A stretch of 5,077 nt of DNA, taken from assembly GCA_001799045.1 (NCBI GenBank), contig MGRY01000146.1:1-5077 (forward strand), in the 5' to 3' direction. The position numbers and the translations under genes were made by a program. The notes under the pieces were generated by a model. The model had not been told where the DNA came from, did not search any database, and saw nothing but the letters and a program-made list of their open reading frames with translations. Of this stretch, positions 1 to 5,077 are shown piece after piece; the first letter of the stretch is position 1, and every line of letters begins with the position of its first letter. This stretch comes from Deltaproteobacteria bacterium RIFCSPLOWO2_02_56_12. GTDB taxonomy: Bacteria > Desulfobacterota > Binatia > UBA9968.

Positions 1-1
1 T

Positions 2-367
2 ACGACTACAATTATCAAGGGCGAGGCTCCTGTGGGCATTACCTACATTAAATATGTAAAGCAGTACAAAGGACCCGTCGGATACGTGTTGATGGACAAA
101 TATCTGAGCGATCCGAATTATATGAGCCTGAGCGCCAAGGCCGTTCATCCAAACGCGGCGAAGCTCTACCTCGAGTTCGTAACTTCAGCGGAGGGTCAAA
201 AGCTGGCCGCGGCGGAAGGAGAGTTCGTCATGTATCCCGGAATTTTTCCGCCTATCAAAGACGCGGAAAAAGTGGCTCCCAATATGGTTTTCATGGATAA
301 CCCTTCCGCGGAAGAGTTTAAGAAACTAATGACCGGTACCTTTAGGGATATCTTCTTCAGCAAGTAG
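2..367 (+). CDS. ABC transporter periplasmic substrate-binding protein, C-terminal part (5' end cut by window)
   Basis: The reading frame is open from the first bases of the window and ends at TAG 365-367, leaving 121 residues of what is probably a protein of about 330-350 residues. The visible part matches the C-terminal lobe of family 1 extracellular solute-binding proteins (the ferric-iron/AfuA-like branch). It has a Gly-Pro-Val-Gly-Tyr segment leading into a beta strand, then the characteristic His-Pro-Asn-Ala-Ala-Lys helix (fragment residues 49-54) followed by Glu-Phe-Val-Thr-Ser-Ala-Glu-Gly-Gln (58-66). In this family that region is read as hPnAAklfldfllSxegQ. The protein would bind the solute in the periplasm and deliver it to the permease encoded 57 bp downstream. 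The in-frame GTG at 32 is internal, not a start. The ligand cannot be named: the residues that distinguish iron binders (such as a paired tyrosine) would lie upstream of the window or are not seen here. Confidence 0.88.
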   Translation, partial: TTTIIKGEAPVGITYIKYVKQYKGPVGYVLMDKYLSDPNYMSLSAKAVHPNAAKLYLEFVTSAEGQKLAAAEGEFVMYPGIFPPIKDAEKVAPNMVFMDNPSAEEFKKLMTGTFRDIFFSK

Positions 368-424
368 TTCTCCGGGACATCGTTCTGAATCGATGACGTC
401 AAAGAGGGCTGGCCTGCATGATGA

Positions 425-2224
425 ATGCGCAAGGTCGGTCCTCTTTGTGTTTCTATGACTTCAGTGAAAGACACGACGTTAACGGATAGCGCAGCCTCAG
501 GCCGCCTCTTTGACCGTTCTCTTCGAGCCTTTTGGCAAAATCCCGACCTTGTGGTGGTCACGGTCGTCGGCATTGTCATCGCCTACCTCAGTCTCTCGCC
601 CACCCTGATGCTTTTCTACGGCAGCTTCCGTAGCAAGGCGCTGGGTGTGAAAGGGGACTTCACGCTCGAGCATTACATCAGCGCCTACAGCGATCCGTTG
701 ACTTATGAGCTGTTTTTTAACTCTTTTGTTTTTGCCTCGGGTTCGGCGATTCTTGCGACCCTGTTAGCGGCCACGCTGGCATGGATTTCGATCCGCACCA
801 ACGCGCCTTTTCGGAGGTTATTCGAGCTCACCGCGATCGTGCCAAACGTATTTCCCCCGGTCATGCTGGCCGTCGCGTGGACCGTGCTTCTCAGCCCCCG
901 CACAGGGCTACTCAATCGGTTTTTGATGGAGATATTCGGCCTCGACGAAGCGCCGCTCAATATTTACTCGATCGAGGGCATGATTTTCGTGGAGGCGCTG
1001 ATCACCACGCCGCTGGCGTTCTTGCTGATTTCGGCGGCGCTCTATTCGATGGATCCCGCGCTCGAAGAGTCCGCCCGAGTGGCGGGATCGACGAATATTC
1101 AGGTGGCTCGGCGCATTACCTTTCCGATAGTGCGCCCGGCGCTGCTTGCGGCCTTCATGCTCAATTTTGTCCGCGCCATCGAGAGCTTCGATACGCCGGC
1201 GATCATCGCGCTGCCGGCCCGCATCGAAGTATTTACGACTAAGATCTATCGCGAAGCCATCGGCGCATTCCCACCGAACCAGAACCTGGCCGCGGCCTAC
1301 GCCGTCTCGCTGCTGATCATCACCATGCTTTTCGTTTATTTTTATCGCCGTCTGACGGTCCGCTCCGAGCGCTACGTCACGGTTACCGGGCGTGGGTACC
1401 GGCCGACGATCATCGATCTGGGAAAATGGCGCTACGTCGCTTCGGGCATCGCGGGATTGATTCTCGTCCTAATCGTCGTCTTGCCCTTCTCTGTGCTGAT
1501 TTATGTTTCTTTCGTGACCTATGTCCACGTGCCGGGGCCGCAGACTTGGGAGTTGTTGACGCTGGATAACTACCATTCCAATCTTACTGACGAACGGACT
1601 TACAGGGCTTTGCTGAACAGTTTGTTTCTGGCGGTGGCCGGGGCGACGCTGTGCATGCTGCTTGCGGCATTGACCGCGTGGGTGACTACCAAAAGCAAGG
1701 CCCGAGGGCGGGGCGTGATTGAAGCATTAACGTTCATACCATGGGCGTTCCCCGGCACAGCTCTGGCCATCGGCTTGCTCTGGACTTACGTTTACATGCC
1801 CCTACCGATTTACGGCACGCTGTGGATCCTGCTGATCGCTTATATCACCCGCTTTTTGCCGTACGGCCTGCGTACGATGACCAGTACGATAGTGCAGTTG
1901 CACGACGATCTTCCACAAGCGTCGATGGCGTGCGGCGCTAGCTTCTTGACAACGTTTCGACGCATCATGCTACCGCTGCTCAGGCCCGGTTTCATCGCCG
2001 GTTGGATTATTCTTGCGACGATTTACTTGCGCGAGTTCAGCACGTCGGTTTTCCTCTACTCGCCGGGCGCCGAACCGTTGGGGCCTTTGCTTTACCATTT
2101 TTACATTGATGGCAACTTGGGACCCATGAGCTCCCTTGCGATCGTGGTCAGCCTCGTTTCCGTCGTGCTGATCGTTGCGGCTCGCCGGTTGGGCAGGATC
2201 GGGGCGGAGTTTGAGAACAGATAG
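425..2224 (+). CDS. Two-domain ABC transporter permease, ferric-iron (FbpB/AfuB) type
   Basis: This 599-residue inner-membrane protein has two fused BPD_transp_1 permease domains, as in FbpB/SfuB/AfuB and related 2-aminoethylphosphonate or thiamine permeases. I count about twelve hydrophobic segments, near residues 42-66, 98-122, 133-156, 184-206, 237-262, 288-306, 337-365, 395-420, 432-457, 463-480, 519-538 and 566-586. Each half has an EAA loop that contacts the ATPase: E215-S-A-x3-G221 with I231-x-F-P234, and Q498-A-S-x3-G504 with I514-x-L-P517. The segment Thr-Gly-Arg-Gly-Tyr-Arg-Pro (321-327) in the linker is common in this family. Length is slightly above the usual 500-580. The gene follows the binding protein by 57 bp with no terminator seen, so the two are probably one operon. 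The start is uncertain: ATG 425 lies directly after an in-frame TGA, and ATG 455 (589 residues, beginning Met-Thr-Ser-Val-Lys) is equally plausible; neither has a strong ribosome binding site. No ATPase gene follows. The substrate is unknown. Confidence 0.93.
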   Translation: MRKVGPLCVSMTSVKDTTLTDSAASGRLFDRSLRAFWQNPDLVVVTVVGIVIAYLSLSPTLMLFYGSFRSKALGVKGDFTLEHYISAYSDPLTYELFFNSFVFASGSAILATLLAATLAWISIRTNAPFRRLFELTAIVPNVFPPVMLAVAWTVLLSPRTGLLNRFLMEIFGLDEAPLNIYSIEGMIFVEALITTPLAFLLISAALYSMDPALEESARVAGSTNIQVARRITFPIVRPALLAAFMLNFVRAIESFDTPAIIALPARIEVFTTKIYREAIGAFPPNQNLAAAYAVSLLIITMLFVYFYRRLTVRSERYVTVTGRGYRPTIIDLGKWRYVASGIAGLILVLIVVLPFSVLIYVSFVTYVHVPGPQTWELLTLDNYHSNLTDERTYRALLNSLFLAVAGATLCMLLAALTAWVTTKSKARGRGVIEALTFIPWAFPGTALAIGLLWTYVYMPLPIYGTLWILLIAYITRFLPYGLRTMTSTIVQLHDDLPQASMACGASFLTTFRRIMLPLLRPGFIAGWIILATIYLREFSTSVFLYSPGAEPLGPLLYHFYIDGNLGPMSSLAIVVSLVSVVLIVAARRLGRIGAEFENR

Positions 2225-2234
2225 CCACCAAAAC

Positions 2235-2276
2235 ATTTTGGATTTTGGATTGCCGATTTTGGATTGAATCTAAAAT
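2235..2276. repeat. Phased AT-rich heptamer array between permease and M20-like gene
   Basis: Read from 2235 the sequence falls into seven-base units: attttgg, attttgg, attgccg, attttgg, attgaat, ctaaaat. Three units are identical, and the 12-mer gattttggattg occurs twice exactly (2241-2252 and 2255-2266), 14 bases apart. The last units also pair back on the preceding ones: 2256-2265 with 2267-2276 form an imperfect inverted repeat with one G-T mismatch, giving a weak AT-rich hairpin with no following T run. Heptamer short tandem repeats of this general kind are known from intergenic regions, for example the STRR repeats of filamentous cyanobacteria. Whether this one belongs to a dispersed family in its genome cannot be judged from one copy. 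The array is much more AT-rich than the genes on either side. Confidence 0.7.
2250..2276 (+). promoter_or_regulatory. Possible weak promoter before the M20-like gene
   Basis: TAAAAT at 2271-2276 matches the -10 consensus at five of six positions. The best -35 candidates are TTGCCG at 2250-2255 (spacer 15) and TTGGAT at 2245-2250 (spacer 20), both poor. A transcript from this -10 box would begin near 2283, almost on the ATG at 2285, giving a nearly leaderless message. That would fit the lack of a Shine-Dalgarno sequence before 2285. The low sequence complexity of the heptamer array makes a chance match likely. Confidence 0.25.
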
Positions 2277-2284
2277 TGTTGAAT

Positions 2285-3472
2285 ATGGATCCCACAGCCG
2301 CCAAGAATTTCGTTGAGGGTCAGCTTCGCTACGAGGAAGTCAGGAGACTCCTTATCAAGCTGGTGCAAACTCCCAGTCCCCAGACCGAGCTGCTCGAAGA
2401 GGAGCCGAAGGTCCTGTCGTTGATCCGGGAGATCGTCAAGCCGGAGCTGCAAAAGTCCGGGATCGAGCCGGTGATCGACGATAAGGGAAACCTGATCGCC
2501 CGTCTGCCGGGCAAGGGCGCGGCGAAGCGGCTACTGCTGGTCGCCTACGCCATGAGCGCTGCTCCCAGCACCATGCAGAATCCTTACTCAGGCGCCCTCG
2601 TCGATGGCGCGCCTTACGGGCTGCAGGGTGAATGTGTCTGGGGAAGAGGAGCGTGTGAGCAGAAGGGGAGTCTTGCCGCGATGATGTCGGCCCTAAAGGC
2701 TCTGGCGGAAAGCAAAGCGGAGCCGCCGGGAGATCTCTACTTCGTCGTGAGCGCCGCCGGCGAGACCGGGCGGCACGATTCCCTCGCTTATGTCCTGGAT
2801 CATGGAAAAGTAGAGGCCGATTGGGGAATCATAGATGGCCCGCCGGAGATTCAACTGGGAAATAAGGGCCGGGTAGATATTCTCGTTACAGTGAAAGGCA
2901 AGCAGGCCCACAGCAGCCGGCCCTGGGAGGGGATCAACGCGGTTGAGGGGGCGATGAAAGTTCTAGAGAAGCTGAAGCCTCTCATGCCCTATCCTTCGGA
3001 CAGGGCACATCCGGAGCTGGGGAAGGTTTCTTTGACCCCTACCGCGGTCGAGAGTTTTCCCAAGGCAACGCACACGATCCAGAGCGAGTGCCGGATGGTA
3101 TTTGACCGGAGATTGCTTCCCGGTGACGATCCCGCCGAGGCTATCCAACAACTTGAGACGGCAATTGGCAATCTGGATCCCTTCAAAGTCGAGGTCCAGA
3201 AGAAAGACTCCATGTACCCCAGCGAGGTTTCGAAAGAGGCCGATGTGGTGAAGTCGCTAAGTCGGGCTATTCAGGTGATGCTCGGGAGAGAGCCTAAGTT
3301 CAGCTACTCCACGGCGGCGAATGACACGGGGTTGCTCAACGCGAGGGGAATCCAGGCCATCAACTACGGCTCCCGGGATATTCGCTTTCAGCACACCGAC
3401 CACGATCTCGTCTCGGTCAACAGTGTCTTTGAAGCGGCCAAAGTCTTTGCCTTCATGGCTCTGCAGCGCTAG
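2285..3472 (+). CDS. M20-fold metallopeptidase/deacylase relative with an altered active site
   Basis: This 395-residue protein, from ATG 2285, is the usual length for the M20 family (ArgE, DapE, carboxypeptidase G2) and keeps its layout. It has an N-terminal catalytic half, a dimerisation lid with G205-K-Q-A-H209-S-S and D274-R-R-L-L-P-G, and a C-terminal catalytic segment with N346-D-T-G and H370-T-D-H-D. The key N-terminal motifs deviate. The expected G-H-x-D-x-V-P is A87-Y-A-M-S-A-A-P94, with neither metal-binding His nor Asp. The bridging Asp of G-R-G-x-x-D-x-K-G is Glu125. The catalytic Glu-Glu pair is Gly159-Glu160. D184 in I-I-D-G-P-P may supply the later acidic ligand, and H209 and H370 remain. 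There is no signal peptide, so it is probably cytoplasmic. In-frame TTG codons upstream (2264, 2276, 2279) lie in or just after the heptamer array and are unlikely starts. No ribosome binding site precedes 2285. The fold is confident; activity and substrate are unknown, and it may be catalytically inactive or use another mechanism. Confidence 0.88.
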   Translation: MDPTAAKNFVEGQLRYEEVRRLLIKLVQTPSPQTELLEEEPKVLSLIREIVKPELQKSGIEPVIDDKGNLIARLPGKGAAKRLLLVAYAMSAAPSTMQNPYSGALVDGAPYGLQGECVWGRGACEQKGSLAAMMSALKALAESKAEPPGDLYFVVSAAGETGRHDSLAYVLDHGKVEADWGIIDGPPEIQLGNKGRVDILVTVKGKQAHSSRPWEGINAVEGAMKVLEKLKPLMPYPSDRAHPELGKVSLTPTAVESFPKATHTIQSECRMVFDRRLLPGDDPAEAIQQLETAIGNLDPFKVEVQKKDSMYPSEVSKEADVVKSLSRAIQVMLGREPKFSYSTAANDTGLLNARGIQAINYGSRDIRFQHTDHDLVSVNSVFEAAKVFAFMALQR

Positions 3473-3481
3473 CGAGTCGCG

Positions 3482-4564
3482 ATGAAGCACATAGGGTTCA
3501 CAGTAGTATTGGGGTTGTGGCTTTGCGGCTTCGCCATGTTTGCTACGCAGGGCGCAAGCCAACCCACACAGGCGACGGGCAGAGTCGAATGGATCGATAT
3601 TCACGTTCACTTAGTCGGCGGAAGGGGCAGTCTGCAAGATTACCAGGCGGCGATCAGGGGCGCCCTTGGGGCGATGGAGGAATCAGGGATCAGAAAGATG
3701 GTCGTCATGCCTCCGCCCCAAATCTACGGCAATCCGGGAAATCACGAATATGACAGCTTCGCTGAGGTTTTAAAGCGCTATCCGACACGCTTTGCCTTTC
3801 TTGGCGGGGGTGGGAGCCTTAACCCCATGCTGCAGGCGGCCAATGGCACGGAGGTAAGCAATGACCTGAGGCGCGAATTTGAAGATAAGGCTAACGAGAT
3901 TCTCCAGCGAGGGGCCTTAGGTTTCGGGGAAATAACAGCGCATCATCTCTCGCACGTGCCGGGCCATCCTTACGAATCTGTGGCTGCGGATCATCCTCTC
4001 TTATTGTTGCTGGTGGATATCGCCGGGCGCAACAACGCACTGATCGACTTTCATTTCGATCTCGTCACTGAGGAGATGAAGGCGCCCGAGTGGCTCTCCT
4101 CTCCCCCAAATCCGCGGCTCTTCCGGCCTAACCTGGCTGCTTTTGAGCGCCTTCTCGAACACAACCGCAAGGCTAAAATTGTCTGGGCGCATGCAGGGTC
4201 GGACATGCTTGGAAATTGGACCATCGAGTTGAGCCGGCGGCTGTTGGTGAGACATCCCAACCTCTATATGAGCTTAAGGCTAGCTCCCGGCCGGGCGCCC
4301 CAGAATCACCCGCTAAGCAGGGACAACGAAATCAGACCAGGCTGGCTTCAGCTGCTGCGAGATTTCCCTGATCGTTTCGTTATTGGCGGGGATCAATTTT
4401 TTGTTTCACCTTCTGTGCGGGGTGGAGGGCCGGGGGTGGAATTTTCACAGCGTGCCCCAATGAACCGGGAGCGGACAAGGGTGTTCCTCGCCGCGCTTCC
4501 CGCAGATCTCTCCCGCAAAATCGCTTTGGAGAACGCCATTCGTCTTTACAGGCTGAAGGATTGA
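3482..4564 (+). CDS. Exported amidohydrolase-2 family metal-dependent hydrolase
   Basis: This 360-residue protein begins with a signal peptide: Met-Lys-His, a hydrophobic core at about residues 4-21, and likely cleavage around 25-27. Cys15 is preceded by Leu, not Gly/Ala/Ser, so there is no proper lipobox. The mature part is a TIM-barrel enzyme of the amidohydrolase-2 type (PF04909-like). It shows D39-I-H41-V-H43 at the end of strand 1, G147-F-G-E150, D189-F-H191, W236-A-H237-A-G and G302-G-D304 near the end of the barrel. In this superfamily the first two histidines, a later histidine and the terminal aspartate bind metal and the catalytic water. Family members hydrolyse or decarboxylate small cyclic or aromatic compounds; the substrate here cannot be read. 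ATG 3482 is nine bases after the M20-like stop with no good Shine-Dalgarno site, so translation may be coupled to the upstream gene and the two are probably co-transcribed. Export would place it in the periplasm alongside the binding protein. Confidence 0.87.
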   Translation: MKHIGFTVVLGLWLCGFAMFATQGASQPTQATGRVEWIDIHVHLVGGRGSLQDYQAAIRGALGAMEESGIRKMVVMPPPQIYGNPGNHEYDSFAEVLKRYPTRFAFLGGGGSLNPMLQAANGTEVSNDLRREFEDKANEILQRGALGFGEITAHHLSHVPGHPYESVAADHPLLLLLVDIAGRNNALIDFHFDLVTEEMKAPEWLSSPPNPRLFRPNLAAFERLLEHNRKAKIVWAHAGSDMLGNWTIELSRRLLVRHPNLYMSLRLAPGRAPQNHPLSRDNEIRPGWLQLLRDFPDRFVIGGDQFFVSPSVRGGGPGVEFSQRAPMNRERTRVFLAALPADLSRKIALENAIRLYRLKD

Positions 4565-4571
4565 AGTGTGA

Positions 4572-4584
4572 TTCTTCCGAAGAA
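4572..4584. promoter_or_regulatory. 13-bp palindrome, candidate operator
   Basis: TTCTTC-C-GAAGAA is a perfect inverted repeat with six-base arms and a one-base centre. It lies five bases upstream of the -35 element at 4589 and eight bases after the amidohydrolase stop. The position suits a regulator binding site. It is too short, and has no T run after it, to act as an intrinsic terminator. No known operator consensus is recognised, so the role is inferred from position only. Confidence 0.35.
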
Positions 4585-4588
4585 AACC

Positions 4589-4618
4589 TTGACAGAGTGG
4601 CTTCCGCCAACCTATCCT
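4589..4618 (+). promoter_or_regulatory. Sigma-70-like promoter of the RAM-domain gene
   Basis: TTGACA at 4589-4594 is an exact -35 consensus. TATCCT at 4613-4618 matches the -10 at four of six positions across an 18-base spacer. Transcription would start near 4625, leaving a leader of about 48 bases before ATG 4673. A second exact TTGACA follows at 4619-4624, but its nearest TATCC (4646-4650) is 21 bases away, too far for a normal promoter. The promoter suggests that the downstream gene can be expressed apart from the transporter-hydrolase genes. Confidence 0.5.
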
Positions 4619-4656
4619 TTGACAGTGCCGGCGTTTTAGAGCCGTTATCCGTTCTT

Positions 4657-4665
4657 TAAGGAGGT
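4657..4665 (+). promoter_or_regulatory. Consensus ribosome binding site for the RAM-domain gene
   Basis: TAAGGAGGT is fully complementary to the 3' end of bacterial 16S rRNA, and its core GGAGG ends eight bases before ATG 4673. It fixes the start of the downstream gene and predicts strong translation. No other gene in the window has a comparable site. Confidence 0.88.
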
Positions 4666-4672
4666 TAGCGAT

Positions 4673-4951
4673 ATGGTTACTGCCCTCGTTTTGCTGAATG
4701 TTGCGAGAGACAGAGTCAATGAAGTTGCCGAGGAGATCACGGAAATGGAAGGGGTAACTGAAGTCTACTCGGTTGCTGGGCGATACGACCTCGCCGTCGT
4801 GATTCGGGTAAAGGACAACGAGCGGCTGGCGGATGTCGTCACGAAAGGGATTCGCAAAGTAGACGGGATCGAGAAATCAGAGACTCTTATAGCCTTCCGA
4901 GTTTACTCCCGCCACGATTTAGAGAGCATGTTTTCGATCGGGTTCAAATAG
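4673..4951 (+). CDS. Stand-alone RAM domain protein (Lrp/AsnC ligand-binding domain without HTH)
   Basis: This 92-residue protein is a single ferredoxin-like alpha-beta domain matching the C-terminal regulation-of-amino-acid-metabolism domain of Lrp/AsnC regulators. It starts with a hydrophobic strand (residues 3-10) and a helix (11-24), then the turn motif E26-G-V-T-E-V-Y-S-V-A-G36-R-Y-D39-L, which carries the Gly and Asp typical of the family. A strand A41-V-V-I-R-V46, a second helix (48-62) and a final strand (69-78) complete the fold. There is no helix-turn-helix, and the consensus ribosome binding site shows the protein is complete rather than truncated. Stand-alone RAM proteins are known to assemble into ring-shaped oligomers that bind amino acids or other small effectors between subunits. 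A role as a sensor or modulator, possibly alongside a full-length Lrp protein encoded elsewhere, is inference. It has its own promoter and lies 108 bp after the amidohydrolase. Confidence 0.9.
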   Translation: MVTALVLLNVARDRVNEVAEEITEMEGVTEVYSVAGRYDLAVVIRVKDNERLADVVTKGIRKVDGIEKSETLIAFRVYSRHDLESMFSIGFK

Positions 4952-5005
4952 GCAGGGTAAACAAGCCCGGCCTTAAACTCACTCGAACCGTCTCCTGCGG
5001 GTCAG

Positions 5006-5077
5006 GATACCGTGTCGGTGCAGAGCGTCTTCTAAGCGGCCAAGGTCTTTGCCTTCATGGTCTTGCATCGGCAAAAA
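5006..5077 (+). pseudogene. Decayed 3' fragment of a second M20-like gene (runs to window edge)
   Basis: Bases 5006-5074 align without gaps to 3404-3472, the last 23 codons of the M20-like gene, at 52 of 69 positions. The core 5034-5060 is identical to 3432-3458 except for one base. In the matching frame it reads D-T-V-S-V-Q-S-V-F-stop-A-A-K-V-F-A-F-M-V-L-H-R, against D-L-V-S-V-N-S-V-F-E-A-A-K-V-F-A-F-M-A-L-Q-R in the intact gene. The TAA at 5033-5035 replaces the GAA for Glu383. Several differences are silent (GTC/GTG, TTT/TTC, AAA/AAG), which suggests the copy diverged as a working gene before it was broken. The original stop codon position reads CAA, so the frame stays open to the window end. 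Similarity fades upstream of 5006, so only the tail survives here; what follows 5077 is not visible. Confidence 0.7.

Noticed and set aside
196..579. 127-codon - strand frame spanning the binding protein end and permease start
   Set aside because: It overlaps two confident genes on the other strand and shows no family resemblance.
781..1242. 153-codon + strand frame inside the permease
   Set aside because: It is out of frame with a clear membrane protein, and its Arg/His/Ala-rich composition is typical of an alternate-frame shadow.
2256..2276. Fold-back within the heptamer array as a terminator of the permease operon
   Set aside because: The stem is almost all A-T with a G-T mismatch and a tiny loop, and no T tract follows; it is better explained by the repeat structure.
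3257..3610. 117-codon reading frame on the - strand across the M20-like/amidohydrolase junction
   Set aside because: It is antisense to two well-supported genes, has no recognisable domain, and its composition follows from their codon bias.
4993..5007. TCCTG-CGGGT-CAGGA hairpin after the RAM gene as a terminator
   Set aside because: The stem has only five pairs and no T run follows, so it does not qualify as an intrinsic terminator.
3404..5074. The two M20 tail copies as direct repeats marking a mobile element or attachment site
   Set aside because: The copies are about 75% identical, keep the reading frame and show silent changes, as expected of gene paralogues. No integrase or transposase lies between them.

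Overview
The window is a stretch of bacterial chromosome with all convincing genes on the + strand. Its base composition is moderately GC-rich, and it has bacterial -35/-10 elements, one consensus Shine-Dalgarno site, and a gene mix (iron-type ABC uptake, M20-fold enzyme, amidohydrolase-2 enzyme, stand-alone Lrp/AsnC ligand domain) that resembles uncultured soil or sediment bacteria. Such lineages could include Rokubacteria, Tectomicrobia, Methylomirabilota or former Deltaproteobacteria. That placement is an impression from gene content; no ribosomal or marker gene is present to fix it.

Layout. Bases 2-367 are the C-terminal third or so of a periplasmic substrate-binding protein, cut by the window edge. 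At 425-2224 is a 599-residue two-domain permease of the ferric-iron/2-aminoethylphosphonate type (two fused BPD_transp_1 domains, two EAA loops). No ATP-binding subunit follows. The 60-bp gap after the permease holds a phased AT-rich array of heptamers (2235-2276). At 2285-3472 is an M20-fold metallohydrolase relative whose catalytic motifs are heavily altered. Nine bases later, at 3482-4564, is an amidohydrolase-2 (TIM-barrel) enzyme with an N-terminal signal peptide. A 108-bp gap carries a 13-bp palindrome, a good sigma-70-like promoter and a consensus ribosome binding site ahead of a 92-residue stand-alone RAM (Lrp/AsnC C-terminal) protein at 4673-4951. The last 72 bases (5006-5077) are a decayed second copy of the 3' end of the M20-like gene, with an in-frame stop.

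How the parts may work together (inference): the transporter would import a small solute, the exported amidohydrolase could act on a precursor or related compound outside the cytoplasm, and the M20-like protein would act inside. The RAM protein has its own promoter and may sense an amino acid or similar ligand. The two strongest oddities are the M20-like protein, which lacks the usual His-x-Asp and Glu-Glu catalytic signatures, and the fragment of a related gene 1,602 bp downstream. Together they suggest a history of duplication and loss at this locus. I see no RNA genes, CRISPR arrays, insertion sequences or phage genes.
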